Below, one piece after another: positions 1-11,772 of a DNA stretch of 26,411 bases. Made by a program: the position numbers and the translations under genes. How positions within the stretch are numbered: position 1 is the first letter of the stretch; each line of letters starts with the position of its first letter. The DNA comes from Elysia marginata (taxonomy: Eukaryota > Mollusca > Gastropoda > Plakobranchidae), in contig BMAT01013293.1 of NCBI GenBank assembly GCA_019649035.1, positions 39,371 through 65,781 of the forward strand, given 5' to 3'. Under the pieces are notes generated by a model, which made no database searches, was not told where the DNA came from, and worked only from the letters and a program-made list of their open reading frames with translations.

Positions 1-2359
1 CTCTCTCCGTCTTTGTATTTATACCTATCCAAACACATGTATGATTTTCTTACTACAAAAATACCTATCAAATAAGCTAAGAAAATGTCTTCTATAAATT
101 TAGTCAACATTAATAAAAAAAAAAGAAATGGAAAAAATAAAAAGTAAAACATGGATAAAGGCAGCCGGAAAAAGCATAGAGTATATGTATTCACATATCG
201 AACATACATGCATTCGTTACTACATGTATTTTTACTACACCACAACTTCACTTTCAACGCTTGATGGTTTGATAAACTAATGCAGAGCCCTGAACCGTTT
301 CGGGTAGCCTGAACCAGTAATGGGTTTCTTCATGCATATTTGTCTTGGTTTGAGAATCCAATTCAGCATTAAATAATGCGGTTTAAACAGTTTGAATACC
401 TTCTAGTTGTGGATGGCTCCAACAACAGTGTTGATAAGTAAGTTTTCCATAATACAATATATTTTACGAACATTGCATTAGCCGAGCTGTATGTAAAATC
501 TTTATACGAGCCTGCCTTTCGTTTGCTCAAACTTGCCTATACCCGAATGTAAGTAATTATCGTGGGGACGTTAAAGTTTCGCCAGCTTGTACAATTACAT
601 AAACTGCACTCTCTGCCCCCACCCCACCCCTTAGGCTATTTATTTTTAAGCTCTGCGTAAAAAAGACATACGTTCTGTATATAGATAAGGACCTATACAG
701 AAACAGTTTCAACTACAGTATTTCTGTCGGCGAACGAATCAATTAGGTAGCCCCTACCATCCTACAGCGGTCCCAAGAAGAAAGGAGTCTTTCTAGGCTT
801 TTTTTTTACTGTAGTTAGAAATCAAGATTCCCTCCTACGCTTTAATGTGCAAGTGAACGCTTTAAATCGAAATGTTAAACTTTGGCTTTTTACCCCCACG
901 TTGGATCTTCGGGCGATAAATCAACTGGCTATTAATCAACCTATTGAAATGCCAGAGCCGACTACAGGTTACCGAGATCGGAAACAGCGCGATAAGAAGC
1001 TCGAACCGATCAGGTTATCTTCACAAGTCGCACAGTTCACTGTGTGCAGTTAGTTCTTGACTTTCAAAGTTCTAGGTTCAGCTAAAAGTAGTAACAGCCC
1101 CAGTTGTTGATATCCAAATGGTGAAAAGAATGTATAATTGAGCCATCGGGTCACTTTAAGTAATTTCGCTTGGAATTACCTGCGACATTTTATTTTACAA
1201 CAAATTGACAAATATAATTACATGGAAACTAAAACTGTAAAAAGTACTATTAAACTAAAGAAACTTGAGGCTATGCGCTTTTTACAAAGACTACTTTTTC
1301 ATTTGTGTGCATGTGTGTGTTTCTATGTGTTTGGGCGGCTGGGGGGGGGGTAATAATAGCTGCCAAATTTATGTTAATAACCCTAAAGCAAATCTTGTCT
1401 AATTACATCAATATCAAACGTGGATGTTTTACTAGATCCTGCTCTGAGAGATGTGCAGTTGAGGTAATGGCCACACGAGTAGGTAATCCTATGCAAATTT
1501 ACTTTCTTGAAGTTTTTGATAGATAAGACAGAAAATAAAAAGCAAGCGCCAAAACTTTTGCCAAAATTTGAAATGGACTTATCTCACATTGCCCTTTAAA
1601 CCGCTCAAACCACATAGAATAACGTTAAACGCTAAAAGTGAACCCAACAGAATGACCATGTTTCCAAAAAGGCGACAGAAAAATAATTTTATTAGTGTAA
1701 AAACCTGAAAACCTGTCATACCAGCCTATTACAAATCCACCTCGATTTCAAAGTGCTGTGTCAATATAATTAAGCCTTGTATCGATAACACTTAATCTCG
1801 GACACAGTGAGGGCAACCCCTGTGGGCTGGACAATGTAAGACCGAGGCACCGCAAAATCCACCCCGATGATCACCAGTACGGTTACCAATACATTTCGTA
1901 CTTAGTGAGGATATATCAACTTAACGGTACTTAATTAATAGCTCCAGTGTCGGCAGCTGCTTGCTGAAAGTCTGTACTTCACTGATTGAGTGGTAAAAGC
2001 GAGCTCTTAGCAGTCAGAAGTCGAAAAGCCATTAGGACGTGCAACTAACGCAGAAATCAGAATAACTAATGAAATCGTGCTATGAGTCAAGCCAGTTTTG
2101 ATGGGTAGGATTAAAAATTCTCAATAATTTCCACGTTACTGGTGCTTGGGGTGTTTTATAGTTCTTAGTCCTACAACTATTTAAGACGTAAGAAATTAGG
2201 GCCAACGTCGTTTAACAGTTTGTATGCCTTTTTAAAAGAATGAAGTAATATTGAAAAGAAGGGTTGCGCCAGTCCGTTCTGAATGGTGAAGACCTTAAAC
2301 TAAACATAATTTCAACTCAATTTGTTTTGAGCTAAATTGAAATCAGACAAGAAAGTTGT
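1..2359. other. AT-rich noncoding stretch, no confident gene
   Basis: Downstream of the last recognised exon in the direction of transcription. I see no exon with family similarity. Features are a short CT-rich start, a TG-rich patch ending in a run of ten G at 1341-1350, and a 68-codon plus-strand frame at 847-1053 with no recognisable motif. The 3' end of the gene could lie here but nothing marks it. Confidence 0.5.
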
Positions 2360-2615
2360 AGATATAGATGGATGGATCAAGCACTAAGAGGACAAGAAAA
2401 AATACTTCCTAGCAAGGGAGGCGCTAAGGTGAAATCCTCGGTATGAGAGTGGCTGGGGAAGACCAAAAGCCGCTTGGCGAAAGGAAGTGAAATAAGATGC
2501 TAAGTAAAACGGACAAATTATGGACACAGTTAGAAAAAAAAAAACACAGAACAGGAGATAGTGGAAAAAAAAAACTTTGGCGTGCTTTGCTCCCTCAGTA
2601 GTTGATAAGGCAAAG
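2360..2615 (+). mobile_element. Possible decayed LINE ORF2 C-terminal relic
   Basis: At 2451-2492 the plus strand reads GWGRPKAAWRKEVK and then a stop. The GRPKxxW(R) motif is common just before the C-terminus of reverse-transcriptase proteins of non-LTR retrotransposons. About 80 bases further, near 2585, a frame reads LACFAPSVVDKAKGG, loosely like a LINE tail. Stops and A-runs interrupt it, so it would be a dead fragment. The claim rests on one short motif. Confidence 0.3.
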
Positions 2616-5600
2616 GGTGGGAGATGTTTTCAGCTTTTCAGGTTTTTTCCACTATTTATATGTAAATTTTCTTTAAAAACAGAGTTATTGCAACATTGCG
2701 AGATTATATTTCACATGGGTAAAGGAAAAGATGATAATATTCAATATAATGATCTTTTCCTTCACCCATATTAAATATGATGTAATATAAAACAAGTTTT
2801 GTTCTTTTTTATCGCCGTAAATGTTCTCATAACGATGAAACAGCCATGCCGCTAATTCGTCTCCTTGTATTCTTCTTCTCCACCCTCTTCTTCTCCTTCA
2901 TATTGTTTGTCATTCTCATGAAAATCAAATATAAGAGAACTATGCCAATATTTGACAGTCTACTGTTATAAAAAAAAAAAAAGAAATGTAAATCACTAGG
3001 ATTAGGAAAAAACATTTTTTTCAGTCAACCAACTCATTAAGTTCAGCAATATCTATTTCAATGATATCCTTATTATATCATTAGGTTAAAAGAGATGTAA
3101 GAGAGACTGATGTTTATGGGTTCTATCTGCATTCATGTAAAAGGCTTTACATTATCTGTTTCAAACCGTTATGGACTGTATTACACCTACCAAAGAAAAC
3201 AGCTATAAAAGTATTTTACAATGATATGTTAACACAATTGTATGGATCAACATTCATTTCTTTAGAAGGTGAAATAAACTTCCACACCAATTACGCTGAT
3301 CAAGGGGGCTAGAGAAATCGAACACTCTCAATGATCAACCTTATTTTAAGAGTGCAGATGATCCACAAACGTCATTAGGTAGAGGCATGCTGACTGTCAA
3401 CATTCAGGTTTCACGTGGCGCCCTTAACAAGATTGATAGAGCTATAAGTATTGAAACTCTAGAATTCGATAAATACCCACTTCCTAGATCCATAAGCTAG
3501 AAAACATCTATATAAAATTTGAATAGCTGTTACAAGAAAGCAGCACTACTGGCATTATCACTTCAATTTAAAAGCATCACCTGCCAACAAATAAAGGCTA
3601 GATCTAGGGATAGGCATGAATGGAAAAAATGGTTGATTTAGTGCACAAATATAAGGCTGGAAAAAAGATTGAAATCATTGTTCAAATACTTCGAGTGAAC
3701 GTGATGGGGATAACAGAGCTTCCGTAAACTTTCTTCTAACACAATAATAGTAAGTTTCTTCAAATCAACTAGAAGCTTCAAATATCTTCAAGATCAGATT
3801 GTAAATTTAGAAGGATTTGTTTGAGTTCTTCTTGTGTATGTTTTGGGCGGGTGGTGCCGTCCTTGTGTCCCAAAATATCACAATAACCATGTACAAAGTG
3901 ACTGGAGTTTAACAGTTTTCAGTCTTACGTGATGTAGTTTGAAAAAATTCTTTACAAAATTCGTTTTGCTTAAAGCGACAGAGAAACTGATACAATGCAT
4001 CCGACAAAATCTGGGAGGGTTGGCAGGAAGAAATAACGCACCTGATCTATATGCACGTCAGTTCTCTCAATGAGACTTCGCTGTCAAACCTCCCAGGCGA
4101 TAGTGCCATGACAGCTCTGTGGTTGTTTGAAGTGATCAAATCAACACAAGCGATAAATGACGTCTCTTCTGGTGGTTCTGCTTTGTTGAACAAGTCTTAG
4201 TCTACTGTCTTTTTTTAACACTTTCTTTATACCCCCTCCCCCTCCCACACACACCCTACCCCATTTCTTGGAGTGAACTTTTATGATGTTCATCGTCACA
4301 ATGTCGGTTCATGGTTTGCTGAAATAATTTTTTTTTCTCGCAGATTTTCTTGAAAATTGACACATAAAAAGACGTCAGTATATCGTTAAGGCTATTCAAA
4401 CAAAAACGATTATATTGGGAGGCGTGGAAGAAAAAAAGCTTTAATGTCTTATATCTCTCAGCTTTGTCATATGCAACAGGTGTGCACTTTAGCTTCGTTC
4501 ATTGTCGACAGAATAAGCTTAGAAATTTTACTATTTATTGTAACAAGACAATTTATGGCAGTGTAGCCAGAACATGAATAAAAAAAGCAACAGGTAGTCG
4601 GAAAAAGAGAGATGAAGAAAGAAAAATAGACTGGTAGACAGGAAGAGAGAGAGACAAACAGGCATAAAAAAATAGATATAGATAAAAATAGTTCAAAAGG
4701 AAGGTCTAAAAAGTATGAGGTTAGATTAATAAAGCTCTTATATTAACATTAGGCTATCGAAGAAAGAAAACTCAGAACATAAGCGACACCAAAAAGATTC
4801 CAACAATTAGTTCTATACGTACATTTGCGCTTTAAGCAATCAGCATAATTTTCTGTTCGAAGAGTCTGAATTTGTAAATGATTATAATAATGTAAACTAT
4901 CTTGCGAACATGCTATAGAAATATCAGTGTTTTAACTTGCTCGACACAACAATTTGATTCAAAAAACTATAATAGTGCAAACAATTACTTTTGATTTTAC
5001 TGCAAACCTGCTGCTAATGTACTCTTTACAAACCCCTTGTATTTGCATTAACAAGATTCTGACTGGACACAAACAACTTCGACAAGAATATAATCTCATT
5101 GCTTGTTGAGGACTTATTGAAAGTGTTAACAAAGCCCAACAAAAAAGAAAGAAAATCATAGAATACATGAGCGACGAAACGAAAAAAAAACCACCCTCAT
5201 ATACAAAACGTAAAATGGCTTACATGTTTTTATTGACAATGAATTTAGCTCTGATCCTAGCTTACACAGATTCTATTGTGCTGCGAAGCTCCTGAAAACC
5301 GCTGGAAAGAAAACAAGGGATGACAAGGACGTAAGAATTGGCTCATTTTTCCCAATAAATCGACAGGCTTCGATCCATGTAACTTTACTTCCTGAGTCTA
5401 TGCGACAACACCCTCCTAGCGAGCGACGCAACAAATTTCCTTCTCCGCAGAGAAATAATTTGTCTAATGTCGGACATAGTTACCAAAAACAGGGCAGTGG
5501 AGCACGAAAGCCGCTAACAAAACATGGAACTTAAGATTTCCTGTTGTTTTAGCTTTCAGACCAGAAGCAAAGAACTGTCAATCGGCTGTCTTAACGGACA

Positions 5601-6029
5601 GACGCCTTCAGCCCATACAAACAAATCTATACATTGTCGGTCCACCTGCTCTCAATTCGAATGTGACATTTTTGCGTTCCTAGTTCCTCACCGTTGTATA
5701 TTATTGGTTGAGATCTCCCTAATCTTCCTTCGCTTCTTATCGGACGTTTCTTGTTGTTATTTTTTTTAATTCTATTGACAGGAACAAATATCCGGAAATT
5801 TTTCGTGGTGATCTATTTGGTACAAAAGAGAGTGACAATAGATACAAAGTAAAAAGTTAATTTATAAATTTGTACAGACAATCTGCAAGTACATGTGTGA
5901 ATTTGGCGTGGGTTTTTTTTTTGGTATAATTTTGCTTTCCACATGGGGTGAGTACCCAGTCATGAATATCTAGATCTAATTCAAGCAAATATTGAAACGT
6001 TTTAAAAACATAGCAAGAGAGAGGAATAC
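2616..6029. other. AT-rich noncoding stretch, no confident gene
   Basis: No recognisable gene, repeat exon or mobile element. Two weak minus-strand candidates for the missing C-terminal coding sequence, at 2852-2914 and 5266-5301, are described under findings and not called as exons. Homopolymer A and T runs are frequent. Confidence 0.45.
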
Positions 6030-6136
6030 AATTTCTCCCTCTTCCTCTCTTCTTTCTTTCTCACTCTCTCTTTCTCTCCCTCTCTATCAGACTCACTCAC
6101 GCACTAAATGTGCACCACAGTCTCTCTCTCTTTTAT
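6030..6136. repeat. CT-rich low-complexity tract
   Basis: Imperfect (CT)n/(TTC)n tract with interruptions. On the minus strand it is a GA-rich purine tract. It starts a cluster of purine/pyrimidine repeats that continues to about 8930. Confidence 0.8.
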
Positions 6137-7138
6137 CGCCAAATAATTTCTACAAGTGGGTGAACTATAAGAGAAACGACAGATAAACATTTTTGTTTCC
6201 CTTCTCTCCTTCCAACTCAAGCCTCATTCAAATAAAATTGATCAACTTTGAGGCGAGTTGGAAATCTTTAATGTCTTAAAAAACTACATGAAACATTTTA
6301 TAACAAGATTGCAAACTCACTTTGAGTTTGCCTGGTTACTTAAATTTTTGCAGCCTTCTTAATCTTAGCAAGCGTTCGCCTGTTCAACAAGATGTTGCTT
6401 CTTAAACTAAAAAAGCACCATCACAAGTGTAAATGAGTTGTTTTCATTCATCATTTCTTGTTAAATCTTAGCTAGTCGTAAAAACTTATAAAGCATCACA
6501 CAACTGGATTGTAGCCCCCGCAATTCAAAATCTACCTGTCACCATTGGTGGGGAACTAGACCAGCGGAAACCGCACAAACTTCAAAGCAGCCACCCAAAT
6601 GACCCTAACGATCGCCAGCTGGAGAAGTTCCATAGGTTATTTTTGGAGAAAGTAGTATACAAAATTAGGTTAATGACGCTGCTCAAATTTTGTGACACAT
6701 TGACCTGCTCTGATGATGGCCGGCGTTGTAGTTTACCTAGCCAGGTTCAATTGGTTATTCTAACGGCGAGCCTTAGTTGTGAAAAGAATAATTTATTCAC
6801 ACTCTTCAACATACAAGAATCTAGACTTTCTTCTATAGCTTTGACGGCCATAAGGTGCTGGCGTTTTCCCTCAGCGTACGAGCACCACTTGGTTAACGTT
6901 AAGGGCTTTCAATGATCGCAATAATCAATACATAGCGCGGGCGGGGCCTGAAGGCGAACGCAAAACCAATAAAAACTTAGAAACAGTCTGCATTCGCTCA
7001 TGATTGCCAAAGTCTTTGAGTACCTTCTTGTACATTACCGGTGCCTTCAAAGGAAGATTCAGATATCAGAACAAAATGGTATAGATTAATTACCTCTATG
7101 ACGAATCTTAGCCTGTTTTTTTCTTATTTTGATCCCAA
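6137..7138. other. Noncoding stretch, nothing recognised
   Basis: Between two CT tracts. The sequence around 6500-6650 and 6700-6960 is less AT-rich than its surroundings, but no frame there shows a family signature, and the longest plus-strand frame (6643-6915) has no recognisable motif. Confidence 0.4.
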
Positions 7139-7159
7139 CTCTGTCTCTCTCTGTCTGCC

Positions 7160-7209
<50 letters not shown>

Positions 7210-7220
7210 ACTATCTCATT
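7139..7220. repeat. (CT)n microsatellite
   Basis: Nearly uninterrupted CT dinucleotides, cleanest at 7171-7206. It is complementary to the (GA)n tract at 7635-7678. Confidence 0.95.
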
Positions 7221-7599
7221 CAAATTCTCTCTGTTATGACCGGATATCAAACATTGCCAATTTTATCTTTCAGTAGAGCTCACAAGTAAAAGCTATAGCA
7301 AAAAAAAAAAAAACAACATTTGTACGATTATGCTCATATAATAAAAAAATAAATATGTAGCCATAATCGACCATTATCAAAGTTTCTCAGAACAATGGAA
7401 GGTAATAAGAGCAACAGTTATTTCCTGTGTAAACAAAATTCCTAAGAAGCATTATCTGGAAAATTTTTTTTTTAAGTTTGATCATCATCACGGAAAGAAA
7501 GGGAGCTTTATAGGAGAACAGATGGTGCCTGTTAAATTGTGTCGGTTGAGGAAAAAGGAAAATAGAATAGAGAATGAACGCTGCAATGTATGCATGTAT

Positions 7600-7631
7600 A
7601 TGAAAAGAGTAGAGAAAGAGAGAGCAGGAGA

Positions 7632-7679
<48 letters not shown>
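7600..7679. repeat. (GA)n microsatellite
   Basis: GA dinucleotide tract, pure from about 7635 to 7678, with a less regular purine lead-in. Frames through it give only Arg-Glu runs. Confidence 0.95.
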
Positions 7680-7836
7680 TTAAGAAAGGAAGGCGGCGAA
7701 GGTGAAGAAATTCAGAAGGAAGCTTCTAATATAAGCAATGATTTTTTAATCAGATGTAAAAATGACTACGTTACAAATGTTTAGCAAAAGATGATGATTG
7801 ATAGATATGACAAAAAGAAACTGAGATAGTGAGAAA

Positions 7837-7856
7837 GGGGGGGGGGGGGGGGGGGG
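7837..7856. repeat. Poly-G run of 20
   Basis: Twenty consecutive G within a purine-rich stretch. Lengths of such runs are often misassembled; strong potential for quadruplex or slippage. Confidence 0.9.
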
Positions 7857-8309
7857 AAGATAAAGGAAGTATGAGAGACTCAAAAGACAAAAAGGTAAAG
7901 GGTATAGCTAGACCGATATACGGACAGATAGAAAACAGTGCCAGAAGCAAAAGAAAAAAAGGTGTCCTTGTCTTACACGTTGCTAGAAGTTAGACACAGA
8001 TGAAAAACTTAGAGCACAACTACATCAGGTCTGGCGATCTGTCGAAATGAGTCGGATATTGACGAAATTGTTTTGAGAACATGGGCTTTAATGGTAGATT
8101 TAATTGCCTTTCCTCGATAAGTATATTTGAACTTAAAAAAAAAAAAAGATTTCTAATGATCTTTCTACAAAACTTCGATATGGTTACATGCAACTTTTAA
8201 CATTGGGGAGCTCAGAAAAATAACTTGTTTAAATCCTCCACACCTTGCAAAGTGAAATCTTCCAACATCCAACTTATTTGTACTAGGTTCGAGATGGGCA
8301 AAGAAATCA

Positions 8310-8556
8310 GGAGAGAGACAGACAGACAGATAGAGAGAGAAACAGAGAGTCAGAAGGAGAGACAGAGAGAGAATGGGAGAGAGACACAGAGATAGAAACA
8401 GAGAGTCAGAAGGAGAGACAGAGAGAGAATGAGAGAGAGACAGAGAGAGAAAAACAGAGAGTCAGAGTGAGAGACAGAGAGAGAGACAGAAAGAGAGAGA
8501 GAGAGAAGGAGAGACAGCGAAAGAGAGACAGAGACAGAGAGAGTGGGGGGGGGGGC
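8310..8556. repeat. GA-rich minisatellite with a 56-bp period, ending in poly-G
   Basis: A purine tract about 245 bp long, ending 48 bp before the donor edge of exon R14 in the downstream intron. Within it the phrase ACAGAGAGTCAGA starts at 8342, 8398 and 8454, a regular 56-bp spacing, so it is a short minisatellite of about three units and not only dinucleotide slippage. It ends with a run of G near 8545. Confidence 0.85.
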
Positions 8557-8603
8557 GCAAAAAAGGTCCAGGTAGACAAGCACTAACTAGCTGACTAACT
8601 CAC

Positions 8604-8714
8604 CGTGGGTTCAGACAGAGGTTCCTCACTGCCTGCTGAGTTATGTCTGGCCTTGTCCAGGGAGCCAATCTTTGGAGATGCTTTCTCTTTGAAGTCAAGC
8701 TTGTGAGATTCGAT
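8604..8714 (-). CDS. MAP/tau terminal pseudo-repeat exon R14
   Basis: A 111-bp phase 0-0 exon encoding 37 residues. It starts IESHKLDF, contains KEKASPKIGSLDKARH and then NSAGSEEPLSEPT where PGGG would be. KLDFK followed two residues later than in the other repeats by KIGS resembles the start of vertebrate tau repeat 4, and the missing PGGG marks it as the degenerate repeat closing the domain. It has phenylalanine where all 13 others have tryptophan at position 8. Acceptor TTCCAG|ATC and donor ACG|GTGAGT are both strong, so at least one further coding exon must follow. Confidence 0.92.
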
Positions 8715-8839
8715 CTGGAAGACAGAAGGAAAGGGGAGGGGTTGCGGGTGTGTTGTGATAAAAACTGACCGACTAGAAATGAAAGATGCATAACGCAAGA
8801 AAAACTTTGTGTGAAACATTTAAACCATGATCACTGAAG

Positions 8840-8842
<3 letters not shown>

Positions 8843-8908
<66 letters not shown>

Positions 8909-8935
8909 GAGAAAGAGAGAGAGGAGGGGAAGGGA
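8843..8935. repeat. (GA)n then (GACA)n microsatellite
   Basis: Pure GA from 8843 to about 8884, followed by about six GACA units to 8908 and then mixed GA. On the transcribed strand it is a CT/TGTC pyrimidine tract about 130 bp upstream of the R14 acceptor. Confidence 0.95.
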
Positions 8936-10493
8936 GAGATCTCCAGCTTTGTAGGCTGAGGTAAAGGAAAACTGATTAGAGAATAAATACTACAATCTGT
9001 GCATGTATGTGCGTGTGAGAACGAGAGAAAAACAAGTGACGAGACTGGAAGAGAGAGAACAAGGTGTGAGAGAAAGACGTGAGCTATTTTTTTTAGCTTG
9101 TGCTGTCACTAGAGTTAAACAATTAGTTGTGGGTTGAGAAGCATTCGAAGAAGAGGTTTTATTTTTAGGCTGTGAGATAATTATAAACTGGAGGTAAGTC
9201 TGTGCCATAGAAAAATACATGATTAACGAATCTCAGGTTAGTATCAATGAAGGGGAAAATAATGAACACCAATAGAGGAACGTTTAGGGCCGTCTTTGGT
9301 CTTAAGATATGCACTGAGGGAGAATCAACAGCTATAAATTAAGGTCATAATCCGGCCTTTGACTGCAATGAAAAGGGACAGCTCATTTCTAATAAACGAC
9401 TTTTAAAAAGTTTGGTGTTTTATTTGGATCATGAGCAAGAAAGATCTAGTTTTACAGTACATATTTAATAAGGCGGTGTTTGGTTTATCAGATATCATGA
9501 GCGCTTAGGCGAGTAAAGCATGGCTTAAACAACGAAGGCTGTTTAAACCTCAGTAATACCATTACATCAAAGATCTAAATATCGATTATTCAAGTACATA
9601 ACAAAAAAAAACAGGAGAGATAAACAAACTCCATAGAAAAGCGCGGGTTACACTTGGTATACAAGCTTACTATATCATCACTTTGTTGTTAAGTAACTGA
9701 TATTACAATACTCAAAACTTAGTTTCCTAAAAATGAAGTGGGTAATAAGAAATATATTTTCGATTAAGAAAAATTAATTGATTAAAAAATATAAAAAAGC
9801 AATTAATAGTACTATCGAGCACCCATATTATTAGGAAAAGGAAAATTAAAAAATATCATGGAAACAGGTTTTTTCATAGCCAGACACCATTGTTTAAAAA
9901 CAGCTTCAACAGCGAGGGCTATGACTTGTGTTATTCTCATCTGAAAACCAATATGACTTTGAAATATTGGAAAGTTGGCGATTGCAGATTTTCAAAGCCG
10001 CGTGTGAGAAAAATGAAATTTGTGAATTCTGAGCTGTGCACTTGATAGTTTAAGTGGTTGTCAGTATTAAAACAAAAAAAAAAAGAAAAAGAAAAAAAAT
10101 ATCGCCACAGGAAAGAAAATCTTAGAGAGATGTTTTTAATCCGTTACAACATTAGTGGACCAGATGATTACAAAACATACCCAACATTTCAAAAAAAAAC
10201 AAAAAACATTCTAACTTCATATGTTTTGAACAGATTTTTATAACACTTCAACTTAAGATTATAAAATGGGAGAAAACTTTCAAGCTGAAGAACGGCACAA
10301 ATAAGGAACAATTTCGAATTAAAGATTTTTATCAACAGTCTATATGTTATGCATATAGCTGGTAACATGGCAGATTAAAAGAAAGCAGATAATTCAAAAT
10401 GAAGGGAAGATGTATATGAAACATTCAATATCATTCAAAACCAAGAAGTTTTTTAAAATAACTATGAAATACAGGGATCTCAAAATGCGCGAA

Positions 10494-10502
10494 NNNNNNN
10501 NN
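10494..10502. other. Assembly gap (9 N)
   Basis: Nine undetermined bases followed directly by a C-run and CT-rich sequence, so the gap probably hides a simple repeat of unknown length inside the R13-R14 intron. Confidence 0.99.
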
Positions 10503-11682
10503 CCCCCCTCTCTCTCCTCCCCCTCTTAAAAATGTTTATAAAGTCAAAGGCCATACACATTAGGTTATAATTGTGCCTGTGAAAACTAGCTTCAACTAAA
10601 TTGAAAATCATCACCATGGACAAGCAATCTACATATAAACCAATCAAAAAACGAAACAAAACTACTGCACAAATACTAAAAACGATAATTTTGTCGCTTC
10701 AAAAAATAACTTGAGGTAGATTTTTTAAGGCAGCATATTCATAAGTACTATTTTTTTCATGCTTTCAATTAGAATTAACCATGATATCGAAAAAATAATG
10801 ACGACTTTCTTACATGAAACACACTACACAATACAATATATTATTACTCAGTATGCTTACTGACCGAAACATATGCATGATATTGGGTTGGTTTTTTTTA
10901 ACAGAACAAGTTTAGAAATATTATGCACTTTCTAATCAAGCGCTCTACGTTTCAATCTATTTTATGGACATAAAATTGAAATGACGCCTTCATACCCACT
11001 GCAACAATACCAGCTAAAAGATAATGACATATTTCTCTTGGATTTGACTCTTTTCTATTATAACAGGGGTACAAGACTGTTCTTTGAATTCTTGTATTAA
11101 TTCAAATACACTAAAAACCCTCATACTACCATCTCTCGTAATGAAAAGGTTTTTCAAACGTCGGGCGTCCTTTCAAATAGTTTCTACGAGTTCTATACAT
11201 GTAGACCTACACACGGAAGATATAACACTTCACAGTACGGACAATAGGCACCACATCCAGTAATAAACTGATTTGAAAACATTTGTAAAACATCTACAAA
11301 CAACGAAAATATACAGACATGATTACAATCTGAAATATTTACAATTTATTTCAATCTCATACTTTGACACAAAGTTTAAAAAAAAAAAAATTTTTTTTTG
11401 CTATCACACAGAATAATACATTTGACAAACGAAATCAAATGGAAACAATATAAATTTAAACTGGACAATCATTCAATACATGTATTAGATTCATTTTAAG
11501 AACAACGACAACACCAGCAACTAGCAAGATGTTAAAAGACTGGTGTGCTAAGTACTGACGTTGAAAAACACGTTCTTTATAAAACGAACTTTGAAGTCAG
11601 AGACAAACTAAACAAATTTTTTTGAAGGGCAATAACTCAGAACGATTTTTATACTCTACTGAGCTAGTACGAGTGACCGTAC

Positions 11683-11772
11683 TTGAACATTTCCACCACC
11701 AGGTTCGTGTTTTGCGTTGTCCAATGACCCGATGCGAGAGCCTGCATTCCACTCGAGTTTTTCCGATACAAT
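11683..11772 (-). CDS. MAP/tau repeat exon R13
   Basis: A 90-bp phase 0-0 exon starting IVSEKLEW, with [17 protein letters not shown] and ending NVQ. It has the RIGS form of the KXGS motif. The donor CAA|GTACGG is weaker than most in the array; translation past it meets no family-like sequence, which supports the boundary. It is the last repeat with PGGG. Confidence 0.9.

Larger units (their letters stand above)
8715..11682 (-). other. Intron R13-R14 (2968 bp)
   Basis: The largest intron in the array. It contains the (GA)n/(GACA)n repeat near the R14 acceptor side and the assembly gap at 10494-10502. The rest is AT-rich with many A runs and shows no gene or repeat exon. Confidence 0.8.

Noticed and set aside
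847..1053. 68-codon plus-strand frame
   Set aside because: No recognisable motif and no splice or promoter context; length is unremarkable for chance.
1780..1905. Ty3/gypsy integrase tail on the minus strand (VPRSYIVQPTG)
   Set aside because: PRSYxVQ recalls the end of some integrases, but the expected RNRRHLR-type continuation is absent and nothing upstream matches.
7041..7784. Open frames over the CT and GA microsatellites (also 8350-8583)
   Set aside because: Ser-Leu or Arg-Glu runs produced by dinucleotide repeats.
8990..9220. Extra minus-strand exon between R13 and R14
   Set aside because: A plausible acceptor precedes Ser/Thr-rich sequence, but it has no repeat motif and family repeats are contiguous.
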